A DNA stretch of 64,000 bases from Tomocerus qinae (lineage: Eukaryota; Arthropoda; Collembola; Entomobryomorpha; Tomoceridae): contig CM034548.1 of the NCBI GenBank assembly GCA_020055645.1, positions 43,950,296-44,014,295 of the forward strand, read 5' to 3'. How positions within the stretch are numbered: position 1 is the first letter of the stretch; each line of letters starts with the position of its first letter. Made by a program: the position numbers and the translations under genes. This document shows positions 14,501 to 25,321 of this stretch, piece after piece. The notes under the pieces were generated by a model. It was given only the letters and a program-made list of their open reading frames with translations. It did no database searches and was not told the origin of the DNA.

Positions 14501-15969
14501 GGAAATTAGACGAGTTGAGATGGAGAGACGAGCTGCACTCATGCCAAAACTTGTGTATTTTATGATTCATTATATACAGAACAGAATGCAATTTACTTGT
14601 TACCTTGGATGACTAGGAGAATATTCTAGTAAAGGCCATCCAACAAATACTACGCTGCAGCAAAATTCCATTTAAGAGATATGATTTACCACTAACAGGA
14701 TTATCTTTTAATGCTAAATGTGCACAGAATAACACAGAATAAGAGTTACCATTATCCTCGGAATCCAACTCGGAAACCTTAGATATATCTTATGCAGCCT
14801 TTCCTATTTTCAACGTATTTTATACCATAAAAATAAAATTTAACCATAAAATTCGTAATCACTAATAAAGACAGGTACCTAAATGCAATTATTATCGCAA
14901 CTGTTACAAGCAGGAAATATCACTTATTAGTCATTGATTTTAGTTATAATTATATACTTGCATAAATTAACGAACCAATATTGAAAGCACTACCTTTTAT
15001 GACTGAATTAGTGGCATTTAAGAAGGACATGAGCCAAGCTAGATTCAATTCTACGTTTTAATTTACTCTAGACTCATAAACATTCTAATGTTCGCAGTTA
15101 TTAGTATTTTCATAATTAACAAAAGGAGTCAAATGGTTGTGTTATTAGAAAAAGTGTAAGAATAATTTTAACATTCAGTAAATACGAATTTTCTTGCCCC
15201 ATATTTCAAACCGGTATACTAAAACTTGAAAAAATTACTGTCCAGAGCCCCGTAAATGCCCCAATAATAAAAACCCAAAATTATCGACGAAATAGAACCA
15301 AACCCCAAGTCGTAGACGAATGCTCAGCCGAGAGTGATGGGCCTCGCTCGGCACTTGTTATTGAAAGATTGTGTGATTAACGCTATAAACAGTTAAACAG
15401 CATTGCATCACAAAAAATGAAATTTGGTCAGCCGTCTAAAATTATTGAAATGGCTATAGAGACTAATAGGGAATGTTTTTAATATACCTCCAAATCAAAG
15501 GTTATCCTAGCATATATATGACACCTTTTCCTATTTTTGACCATTTATTCCATTGGATAACACAAAAAGTTCAGTTAGCAATTATTCAAATAGACATGAC
15601 TGTGGAAACAATAAACCATTAATTTATGGACACTGGATCATTGAGTTATGACTCTTAATAAACACTTATTTAATTATAATATTTTCCGAGGTATAAGGTA
15701 ATGATACTTTATTTATAAATGCAAATGTCCCTAGGGAAAATTCAATCGATAACTCCGTGATTAGACAAATTTTGTCAGTACTTAGTCAAAATAGTAGCAT
15801 ATTATGCATTTAAGTCTTTAATTTACACTAACAAAGAGAAACTTGTACATTATTTAATAGAAGTCTCATGCATAGCTGATATCCTTAAAAGATCTTTATC
15901 ATATTTGCCTCTCTTATCTTGTAGTTCTAACTTGTCTCTTCCTTCAGAGTTTTATTTCGAAAGAGGTTT
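11531..15969. other. Gene-poor flank, nothing identified
   Basis: AT-rich non-coding sequence. Octamer motifs lie at 12970 and 15719. A short GA tract (GAGAGAGAGA) is near 12868. A small GC-rich patch at about 15300-15350 contrasts with the surrounding base composition. I see no gene, tRNA or transposon here. Confidence 0.5.
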
Positions 15970-16189
15970 CTATGATAAAATTCCAATCGTTCTTAACACC
16001 TCTTTGTGTTTGTTCACACCTTGGCCTAAGAATTCGTTTCTGATGATGAAATATAATTCGTAGTTGTACAAAAGTGAGTCTACCAGTCTACAATCATTCA
16101 CTGCATCATAACAAGTATCTTCAATACCCATGAACACTCTAGTTACATCTGCATGACTCTTCAGTCTATGCTCCACAGTTTCCTTCCCA
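15970..16189 (-). CDS. Possible 3'-terminal exon, unknown protein
   Basis: A minus-strand frame open from a pyrimidine-rich acceptor-like site (TTTCTCTCTGACTGAAG, boundary at 16189) to a TAG at 15970, about 72 codons. The peptide looks protein-like, with HRLKSHADVTRVF near the start and NKHKEVLRTIGILS at the end. A canonical AATAAA (minus strand, 15951-15956) follows the stop by 14 bases, as at the end of a compact gene. No upstream exon was found and no family is recognised. Either a terminal exon of a long-intron gene or a chance open frame. Confidence 0.25.
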
Positions 16190-17124
16190 CTTCAGTCAGA
16201 GAGAAAGTAATAGCTTATCCACATACTACTTCGGTCGGAATAGACATGTATGTCGTTAAAATTATTAACTTGCTATATATTACATTATATTATAATTTCC
16301 ATTGTAGAAGGTTTTACAGTTGCCACAAGAGCTATTTTCATCCACATTATAAGTTGCTTCCCAGCACAATTATACGTTGGGTTCACTAAGCCAACTATGA
16401 AGCGTCCACCCATTAAATATTTCTGTCAGTTTATTTAGGTAATAATCAAACATGAAAAAACGAAGGTGTACAGTTTTACATCATTGCGTCTATAGTATCT
16501 AAGACTCATCGTCTTGAGAATTTCATTGTCAGATACTTTTGCGGGTTAAATTATTATGTAATACTAGTAGGCAAAGCACGTTTGATTAGTAACTCAACCA
16601 CGCAAGTATGATTCTCACCATCCCACCTTTAGGTACCTACTACTGTAGTATGGTAACCATAGGTATCAAGTAGTATCTACGCAGCTCTGTCTATTGATTA
16701 CTATTTATAAGAATGCAGTTTCATGTTATTCGAACAATCTCTCGCCCATGCATGCACACAGTCGTAAGTAGTAAGAGTAAGTAGTAAAACTCAAACGTTA
16801 ATAGTCTCTCCTTAGTCACGAGAAGAACAACTGCATTCATCTCATCCTGGCTCAGAGCTCACTCACTGAGAACCTGAACTCAGAATACTTTCTCATGGAC
16901 TGCTTTTTAGCTACCTATCTTAAATGTTATGTAAATAATCCAACAACCAAGATAAACAAATGTGCATCTCAAATTTAATTCAGTGCTAAGGAACGAAGGA
17001 CATTCATTCTAGATGTATTGCAGTATTTAATGCTCTTTAAGTCTTACTTTTAAAAAACCTAAGAGACATTACCGTTTCTGACTTACGGTATACCCTTGGC
17101 TATTAATCACGATCCTTCCTATCG
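16190..17124. other. Non-coding, nothing identified
   Basis: AT-rich sequence with two overlapping plus-strand open frames (16153-16438) that lack any family signature. TAGGTACCTAC near 16632 is typical of the flank composition. Nothing further is supported. Confidence 0.4.
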
Positions 17125-17195
17125 GCAAAGTATGCAATACTTCATTTGCAAAGTATGCAAAGTATGCATTTGCAAAGTATGCAAAGTATGCATTT
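17125..17195. repeat. Short tandem array of AAAGTATGC
   Basis: Repeated AAAGTATGC units arranged as a higher-order repeat of about 24 bp (ATTTGCAAAGTATGCAAAGT...). The units resemble, but do not exactly match, POU octamer half-sites. It lies near the border between the gene-poor flank and the transposon-scarred stretch. Confidence 0.75.
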
Positions 17196-20100
17196 CTATA
17201 AATAGGTGTAAAAACAAGCCGTACATAATAAATTTTTCAAGGTAAAACAGAAATCAACCCTGGAGATAAAGAACCTAACATTGTCGAAATTCCAAATCAG
17301 ATTGTAAAAATTGAGACAGGAAAGTGGGCTATAAAATGGAGCATTTTAAAAGATTCGATGTGATTCGCCTACCAAAAGTATAAGTTGAAATAAGTGATTG
17401 ACACCAAGGGAAACGATTTTTACATTAATTTGCAGTAGGTTACTATATAACCAAAGCCTGCAAGTCTTATTTAATATTATATCGTGTAATTACACAAGCT
17501 CGATAATTTCAAAAATGTCTAACGCAATTTTATCAACTAAGGGAAAGCTCTAAGTTTATAGAAGATAGATCAGAAAAATAGTTTATGTATATAGTAGAAA
17601 AAAATTATTAATTAAATTGAATTTTAAGTAAATACACGGAAATATTAAAAATTAAAAAGGTTACATGGATTTTGGCTCTTTTTGTCGAAAATGAGGCAGA
17701 AATGACCTAAAAATCACATGCCAAATGTTTTGAATTTCTGAGAAAAATATTCCTTCTATCTTGGATTTCGGGGGGGGGGCATTTACCCCTAATGCCCCCT
17801 AAATACAGCCTTGCATAGAACGAACTTTACGAGGGAATCGCTCCTAAAAGACTTTACTCCTAAAAGGTTTCAAGAAAATAAGAAGTTCTAAGAAAGTATT
17901 GGATATTTTAAGAACGTATTAGACATTTTTAGCAAGTTAAGAGAAATATCCAGGAAATTGTATGGATAAATGTCGGCAAGTTATTTGAATTTATGCTAAA
18001 AGAACATGAAACAAACTACCATTTGAAAAAAAAACAATTTGGTTTGATAGCTAGTAATCTAACACATTTGATTGAACTGTGATTTGGGAAAGACATTTTT
18101 GAGAATTGACTAGTTTAATTTTTGGCAAACATTTTTTGCCGAAATTGAAAAGCGCAATTCATAGCAAACTCGGAAAACACTGTTGCGCTCGTTTGAGTAC
18201 TCCGGTACTATTTATAGCACCCGGGTAGGAAAGGATTACAGTATGGCTCTTTGTGTTATCTCGCGTTATAATTAGGATAGTTGCAGTTGTCTGTACACTG
18301 TACACACTTAGGTTGCATTATTCACAGCCGTAAGTTATCCCGCATTTTAAATCGAGGAAAGGATTTGAGATCCGTTAACCTTTTCGGCAATTTTTCATTT
18401 GCAGGTCAGTAAGTCGAGTGTAATGCAGCATTGCAGCAATGAAGGTTTTGGCTGTGAAAGACAGTATAATAATAGTGGAAGAAAGATTGAGCTTGGCATG
18501 AAGTCGCGTACCTACTACAGACTAGAGAACATACATACACTGCTGTCTGCAGATGCATAAAAGAGTTATAAAAGTACCTAAGAATGTGTGTCTAACAGCA
18601 TACTTTGTCGATTTTATATACTTTTATAGCACTAAAAGAGTGAAAACGTTTTAAATATTAGCATAGTGTCTCACTCAGTAGAGTCTCGACTGAAATTCTC
18701 GAGCCATTAATTCTGCAATATATTATGACAATAGGTGGATCAGACGCCATAGCACACCTTTCAGATCGTGTGCATTATTAATTGCTATCACAGCCGCAGC
18801 AAAGAGAATATTATCTACAACAGATTAATATAATAATCTCTAAGAGCCAGAAGAAAAAGTACGATAATTTAAGATGTAACATTGAGTAGATTATTGCGTC
18901 TCATATTGCGATTGCCAAACTTTAATTTGTTACCTCGGTTGGCTGTCTGGCGCCTTTGTGTTTCCTATTAGACACTAGATTGACGACTAAAGCCATAGGG
19001 TGCCACGTTTTTTAAGGACGAAAACTAATAACAAAATTAGCTGAAAACTTAATATGTTCCATAATAACAGAATATTAAACAAATTAGTGTATCGGAGTCT
19101 CCATAAAGTCCAGACTGTGGCTCGTACGGACGTCATAGTCATGTCCGTTTTGCAATAAACGAAATTAATACTTCTTACAAAGTATTTGCATGAATATAGG
19201 TGCCATCCTAATAATATGCCAACAAAAATCGCCTTTTTTGAACCCCACCTTTCTTCGTCAATTACATAACACATACTTAGGCTACCTTCTTCATTTCATA
19301 TCAACATCGTTTTATGTAATATCGATGTGCTGCATCCTTATCCCATTAGAGAATTTTTACTACTTATCAACAGTATTGAATATTCATGCTGACTTAATTT
19401 GAATTGTAATCGTCTACGTCTACTACATGACTATTGGGCATTGTAAGTATGCATCAAGCACCAACAGCAGTATTATAATTATAACATGTTCACAATCACA
19501 ACATAACACTGAAAACAAACTAACAATTATGTATTTCCTCCTCATTTTACTTATTCCTATTGCTATGAGATTATACAATTTTTTGCATAAATTTAAAAAT
19601 TCTAAATACCGCATATATACCACTGAGAATACAAATTAATTACTATTCAGCTCAATAAATGCTGATGGGCAAGGGCATTGTTGTTTTGCCCCGTGAAAAG
19701 AAGGGGCTGGCTGTACGTAATAGAAAACCAGATATAGTTTTCATGATTTTTGATCGTTGTACAAGATACAGTGATATTAGATATTAGCCTGTAACAGGAC
19801 CCAGGCATGTTTTAAACAAAGCTAGTGAGTTGACAAAGAGCAATAATATTTATATGCTGCTTTTCAGTGCATAAGCCAGTAAAACTAAATTTACTAAATT
19901 TAAGGTTCATTATTTAAGGTTTACGTGTAAAAAAATTTATTTAATATGGCCCAATATAATTTTTGGCGAAATCGGAATTGGTCAAGGGCCGCTCCCTCGC
20001 TTCCAAATATATTAGCCCTAATTTCCTCATGATTTCCACTTCACATATTTTCCAATACAGGCTGTTTTCCCAATAAAGTCTTACTTATTATTGTGTACAT

Positions 20101-20225
20101 TTAAATTGTTCCTTGCATACTTTTATTGGGAATTATTCCAATATGGGGAGTTTTGATTTTTGTTTGGCTCGTGTATGTGTATTTCCTGTCCCTTTTTATT
20201 TTTAAGAGGAAACAAATTTTATATT
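17196..20225. other. Transposon-scarred intergenic DNA, no gene
   Basis: AT-rich sequence with a run of ten G at 17770-17779 followed by C-rich text (ATTTACCCCTAATGCCCCCT), reminiscent of ends of degenerate transposon copies. A similar GC-rich scar lies at about 19670-20010. Open frames on both strands at 18987-19640 are short, hydrophobic and without family features, so I do not call them genes. Confidence 0.4.
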
Positions 20226-20425
20226 CAAAATTGCAAGCACGTATCCAGAAATTTGGCCTAGGGGGGCACACCAAAATATATTAGTAAATTATGGCATATT
20301 CGCGCGAAGCGGGAAAATTTTTTGGATTTTTAACCTTTTTTGACACAAAAATCGTCCTTTTTTGGGAACTTAGGGGGTCACCCGGTCACCCCCGGCCCCC
20401 CTCTGGATACGTGCTTGCAAAATTG
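20226..20425. mobile_element. MITE with 16-bp TIRs and 8-bp target duplication
   Basis: The direct repeat CAAAATTG (20226-20233 and 20418-20425) flanks a 184-bp element with perfect 16-bp inverted ends, CAAGCACGTATCCAGA at 20234-20249 and its complement at 20402-20417. The interior carries G-rich then C-rich tracts and the string TTCGCGCGAAGCGGGAAAA. It encodes nothing, so it is non-autonomous. An 8-bp duplication is the size made by hAT superfamily transposases; assignment to hAT is inference, since the termini are not a textbook hAT end. Perfect ends and duplication suggest a recent insertion. Confidence 0.85.
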
Positions 20426-20774
20426 TGTACATACGTTTTATATAACTATATTATATCTTGAATTGTATTTTTATTCTCTTTCTTTGCATTTTCGTAATTG
20501 TTGAAGTATTTTTAGCTTTGTATACTGAAAAGACGCCCAAACAAAATTCAAAGCGGTACACAGAAAGCTAACCCCAAAATTTACACACAAATTATATCGA
20601 TTTCAAGAGGAAAACAATTGACGAGTATTTCACACGAAATTCTCGTACTCCAAAAGAAATTTAATTTTGAATAACGCAGATCATTTTTGAGGAAAAGGAC
20701 ACAGCAGGTTTTTTGAAATCACGTTTGAAAAAATTTTAAATTCTATGAAAAAAATAGAGACAGAACTATGTTAT

Positions 20775-20920
20775 CTAAAAAGTGAAGTAATATTTGCACG
20801 CCGTAGTCCTTCCCATTTTAGTCTCTGACAGTCATTTTTAAATATTACTTTTTCTTTCAAAGACTGTAAAATGGGAAGGAATTGGAATAATCCCCAGAAA
20901 ATACTTCACTTTTTAAAAGA
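20775..20920. repeat. Imperfect fold-back, about 146 bp
   Basis: Two paired blocks face each other. AAAAAGTGAAGTA near 20777 pairs with TACTTCACTTTTT at 20902-20914. CCTTCCCATTTTAGTCT (20808-20824) pairs with AGACTGTAAAATGGGAAGG (20861-20879) with one bulge. The arrangement is that of a decayed fold-back transposon, or could form a long hairpin if transcribed. Confidence 0.7.
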
Positions 20921-21448
20921 AAACATGTAGAACAGTTGTTTTCTCTTTATTTTTTCAATTAAGCTATTAAGTAGTTTAAAAGTTTCAGTGAATTAAAAAA
21001 TGTCATGATTTATATGACCACATTTTAAATTTTCCCGCACATGAAAACTCTCTTAAGCTTGGGCCTCTTAATCAAAGCACAGCCTAAAATGCGGCGAACA
21101 TTCGCACGCAGTCATTCATCAGCCAGAAAATGATACCATACCGTTGGCTCACGTATTGAGTTTAAATTGGATCCCAGATATAATATTGTTTTCTAACTCA
21201 CCGAAATAATACGAACCTCAATTTCAGGTAAGGAATTTAGTTATTGCAATATTCTTGTCTAGGATACTTTAAGATTACAAATATGTTAATCATTAGAAAA
21301 GGTTTATATTTTTTAGTACTGTTATGTTGTAGCCATCTTCATTGTAATTTGTTTATTTCAGTTAATGAAAAATCCAACTCAAACCTACTTGCAAAGAATA
21401 AATCAAAGGCATATCCTGTGAACGCAGCAAAATAGCAAAATGGAGTAA

Positions 21449-22085
21449 TTTTCGTCCTTGCTATTCACCATTTTCCTACCTGTCAAAATTAAATTAAATC
21501 ATACTGAAAAGGAACAACTGCCAAGTGACGTTACAAGCCAAAAATGCAGCTTTTACCTTATTCCGCGAGAGTCTCCAGAGGGTTAGTATTTTATTTACTG
21601 TCGATGTCCAATCATAATCATAATGGGGAATTATGTTTTTCCCCGATAATATATCGTTGATGGGTAATTCGTTGATTGTATTGTAATGTCGGTTTGAATG
21701 GGTATTGATGTCATGTTATCGGGCCTGGTATTGGGTTGACAATTGGTAGTAGTTCTAATTATGGATAACTGGATTAATGTTTGATTGGTCTTGATACTAT
21801 CTGGCTAAGTTCTATCACATGCATCAAGTGATGGGACAGAACTTGGTCAGACTTGATCATTTTTAAAATCGGAATGGGCACTAATAATAGTCATGTCATG
21901 TCTAAGCAATATTTGCAGAGAGCCCCATCAATGTGAAACTGCCTCCATCAACGCAATCTATTTGGTTAGACCGGTTGGAGTTCGAGAAGTAGGGTAAGGA
22001 GGCAACAATAAAAGACCTTGAATATGCTTTTAATGACAACATCTTTTCGAAAGAACCGTTTTCACTAGCAACGGGAACAAAGTAA
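21449..22085 (+). pseudogene. Possible short spliced gene or decayed gene, unknown
   Basis: An open segment 21449-21581 ends at a donor-like GTTAGT and encodes text ending YLIPRESPE. An acceptor TTTGCAG precedes 21919. Joined in frame, the second segment reads SPINVKLPPSTQSIWLDRLE and then meets TAG at 21990-21992. The same frame then continues open for 30 codons (contains DLEYAFNDNIFSKEPFSLA) to TAA at 22083. The protein-like text on both sides of the stop suggests a nonsense-broken gene. An alternative joined frame starts at an ATG near 21544 and runs through the same splice sites for 45 codons. No family recognised and no start codon found for the first frame. Confidence 0.25.
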
Positions 22086-23077
22086 TTAAATTATTTATAT
22101 TTCTTATTAATTATGCTATTTTTGTATAATTTATTTCATTTTAATGTTCAATTTTTTGGGATTCAATTATTATTTGCATATTAATGTTTTCTATTTATTT
22201 TCTGTTCCAGTTCGAGTTGCTACCGAGAAAGATAAAAATGACACCTGGTAAACGATCCAGAAAGTGGTCTTAGTCGCCCACCCCTGTGGCTGCTGCCTTA
22301 CTATGACTCAAAAAATATTTTTAGTTATGAAAAATATGGCCACCAAAAACATATTTATAAGTGTTGTTGTCACCTTACCCCACTTACCAAACTCCAATGA
22401 AGAAAATTGACTGTAAGTAAAAATAATAATTTCAGTCAATATACTGGGACTAAGACAACTTCATAATTTTGAGTAGCTATTGAATCAATGCCATGTAGAA
22501 GAATCTACTTATTAAACGATTCTTTCGGCTGCATGGACTGTAAGTCGTGTATCCAGTCAATCCTATTGAGTTGAAGTAACGAGTTGGCTTTAGGCCTTAC
22601 AGTGTGGAAAATGTTTGGTCGGGTAGGCAGTAGAGAGAGATTACTTCCTGACACTTAGGTATTTATTTTACTCTTTTAGTGGCGGGCTATGCAAAAGGAG
22701 AAGTAAAATAGTATTACACTAGGCAAAAAATGATTAGTCCCTGGGTCGGCTACTCAATTTCACGCACATACCGTAGTTAAAAAGTGACAGTCAATCTCAA
22801 TTAGCTGAATAGTAACTGCCATTGACTTGAGGGACATAGTTGTTAGTTGGATTATTGTTAGCTATATTTTGGTCAAATTATATTATACCACTTGCTTTTA
22901 TTCTTGTACATTGTAATACCAGTAATTATATCCGCGGTGAATGATATCTAATTGTAGCAAAGTAAAACTACGGGGAAATATCCCTGTAAATAAAATGAAA
23001 TATATCATATAAACTAACTTAAACTTTTCAAAATTTTTGTACATGTATGTACTAACCACATAACCTAAACAAATGAA
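22086..23077. other. Upstream region of Sec20, nothing identified
   Basis: AT-rich intergenic sequence presumed to contain the Sec20 promoter and 5'UTR. An acceptor-like TTTCTGTTCCAG at about 22200-22211 may belong to the putative gene before it. The 14-mer ATTTGCATATTAAT starts at 22172. No promoter element could be assigned with confidence. Confidence 0.4.
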
Positions 23078-24151
23078 ATGGATTCAAGCTACGCTGATGT
23101 GACACCTCCCAATTCCGGCAGAGATGGATATTCTGAAAGTAGTGGCAATCTCCGATACAAAGATTTATTTACTAAGCTGGATGTTGACACAAGGGGATTA
23201 CTAGAAGAAGCATTCGATGTAAGACAAAAATCTATCTATTAAAACATATCACTTATCGAATTCTTAAGTAATTTCCGTTGAATCTGCCAGGTTTTACATG
23301 AATTGAAAAAGGAGGACTTCCCAAAATCCGATTTTGCTTATCATGAACCACATATGAACGAATTGATTGAAGAAATTCGGAATAATATAAGACAGATGAA
23401 ACTAATATCTAATGACATGAACATGGTTCAAAACCAAAAAAACTTATCGCCGCATTTGAAAGACCAAGCCAAAACTATTTCCATGATCGTCGAAGGGTAT
23501 AATTTATTTTTAAATACTATCAATTGATGCAATGCCAACCAATTGTTCTTTGCTCTCCGCAGTTTGCAGGCTCACGCACGAAAACTACAAATGGAGTTTC
23601 AAATGGTGGTGGACTCCAATCAAAGGGACGATTTGTTCAGGCTATCGAGAAGTCCATTCGAAGAACAAAGGTAACATTAAAAAATTACTACCTACTATCT
23701 ATAAAATGCAACTTTCAAAAATAGCTTATTTAGTCGGGTAAAATATTTATTTACATGTTTTAGGCCAAGAAGGCGAGTCGGAAGAGCCGGAGAAATTTCG
23801 TCGGGGGCAACTGATAGTCTAATGCATTCTCAAAAAGTTTTAATGGAAACAGTTGGTCGAAGTGCCGGCACGTTAGAACAACTTGGTAAATTCATTGTTG
23901 TGAGTCTCTTTTATAGATTATTATTTTCTAATAAATAAAATCGTTTGTACTTATTTATTTCAGCCCAGTCCTCCAACGCGATAATAAATAACCATGACGA
24001 ACTTATGGAGCAGAATTCGGTAGTCGGAACTTCAAAAAAACTCCTGGGAAAATATGGTCGGCGAGAGTGGACTGATAAAGTTCTTATCTGCTTAGCCTTG
24101 GCATTTTTCTTTGCATGTGTGATTTATATACTACAAAAAAGAATATTTTGA
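23078..24151 (+). CDS. Vesicle transport protein Sec20 (BNIP1), ER Qb-type SNARE
   Basis: Five exons: 23078-23218, 23291-23496, 23563-23670, 23764-23885 and 23964-24151, all with GT-AG introns of 66-93 bp, joining to 254 aa. Sec20 is the ER SNARE that receives retrograde Golgi vesicles with syntaxin 18, Use1 and Sec22; in vertebrates BNIP1 is also tied to cell death. Family hallmark: the last 36 residues contain KYGRREWTDKVLICLALAFF, matching the conserved KYxRRExTDKxLIxLALAxF of BNIP1 just before and within the C-terminal membrane anchor (about residues 232-249), then the short lumenal tail QKRIF. The preceding region (about 160-228) is the SNARE helix. Slightly longer than human BNIP1 (228 aa). 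An out-of-frame ATG at 23073 opens a 9-codon upstream frame overlapping the start. Converges with PDHX. Confidence 0.92.
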
Positions 24152-24914
24152 TGCATTGTAAAATCAATATTTTGATTGGTTACTAAATTTTTGGTTGAAC
24201 CCATACGAATTAAAAGCGATTTTTGTATGCCCAGTAATTTAACCGTATTCATGTATTTCTTTTATTTGGGGTTTGTGTTTTAAAACATTTCCCATTCCGG
24301 AAACATTGGATCGTCAACGATTGTTTTCGATCCAATACATAAATAGCAAAAGCATCTACTACCTGCTCCCAATATTTATAAATGAAAACCATAATTTAAA
24401 GATATATTCTGACCAACCACAATGTGTATGAAATATGATAACGTTTCTTTTATGTTCACAAGGGTCCAATCTACAATCGTTATTTCAATAATTAGTGAAA
24501 CGAATAGTAAAATGAGATTTTCACCATTTATTCGATGAGCTAAAAGTAGTCTGACAATGGTCAAATTTAATACACAATAATACACTCAATACTTCACAAC
24601 ACAACAATTAAAATTGAGTTCAATCGGTTGTGTTAAGTGTAGTGACATTTTGGTTCTAATATTTTTTCTAATATGATACATATTTGTCTACAAAAATTTT
24701 TTCTTCATTGCCTCTTAATTATTAAGAGTCTCTGGTTAATAATTTCACATCATGAATATTTGGTATATACTATACATTACAATGTAACTGACTAAAGTAC
24801 ATCTTTTTACCGAACACAGATTGTATAGATCATTCCGTCTCTCTGTATTCCACTAATGTACGTGCTAGGGAAGTAATTATTCCGATTTACATTTCTTTAG
24901 CTTACTTAACAGGG
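24152..24914. other. 3' region of Sec20, nothing else identified
   Basis: AT-rich spacer between the Sec20 stop and the transposon-like element at 24915. It presumably holds the Sec20 3'UTR. I found no unambiguous AATAAA in the first 200 bases. Confidence 0.4.
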
Positions 24915-25290
24915 GTGGGGACTTTGAGGGAATATGATTCCGAGAAATCGGCTGAACGTACAGTATAAACATTTTCAGTTTCAGAATCTATCAAGATTTT
25001 TAAAGTGAGCATGAAAGCCCGATTTTCGAAAAACATTTTTTAGGCATCGAAAATTCCGTTTTGACAATTTTGGTTTTGAGTAAAGAAATACATGCAAGAA
25101 ATATATAGTACAATTTTTCTTTCACGTTTGCGAGCGCAAATTTCAAAAATGACCCATCATGCTCGCTTTCACTTTCATTCTTTTTTATGTTGTTAAATTT
25201 GTACGTTTTTCCAAAATCCCGGAATCATATTTTTCGTATTTCAATTGGAAAAATTTTAGTGCTGGTGGTACCAGCATCCAAAGTCCCCAC
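24915..25290. mobile_element. Candidate DNA element with 12-bp TIRs
   Basis: GTGGGGACTTTG at 24915-24926 and its exact complement CAAAGTCCCCAC at 25279-25290 bound a 376-bp non-coding block. The interior carries ACGTTTTTCCAAAATCCC near 25203, a string also found in both copies of the 0.7-kb repeat at 31.5 and 41.2 kb. No clear target duplication is visible. It ends 31 bases from the PDHX stop codon, so PDHX transcripts probably read into it. Confidence 0.6.
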
Positions 25291-25321
25291 GCACACGTTC
25301 TTAAAAACTTTGAATTTCAAT

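Noticed and set aside
18786-18795. TATCACAGCC, the seed of the miR-2 family
   Set aside because: No opposing GTGATA-type arm is present upstream, so no hairpin.
18987-19640. Overlapping hydrophobic ORFs on both strands
   Set aside because: Mutually overlapping, no conserved motif, and composition explains the hydrophobicity.
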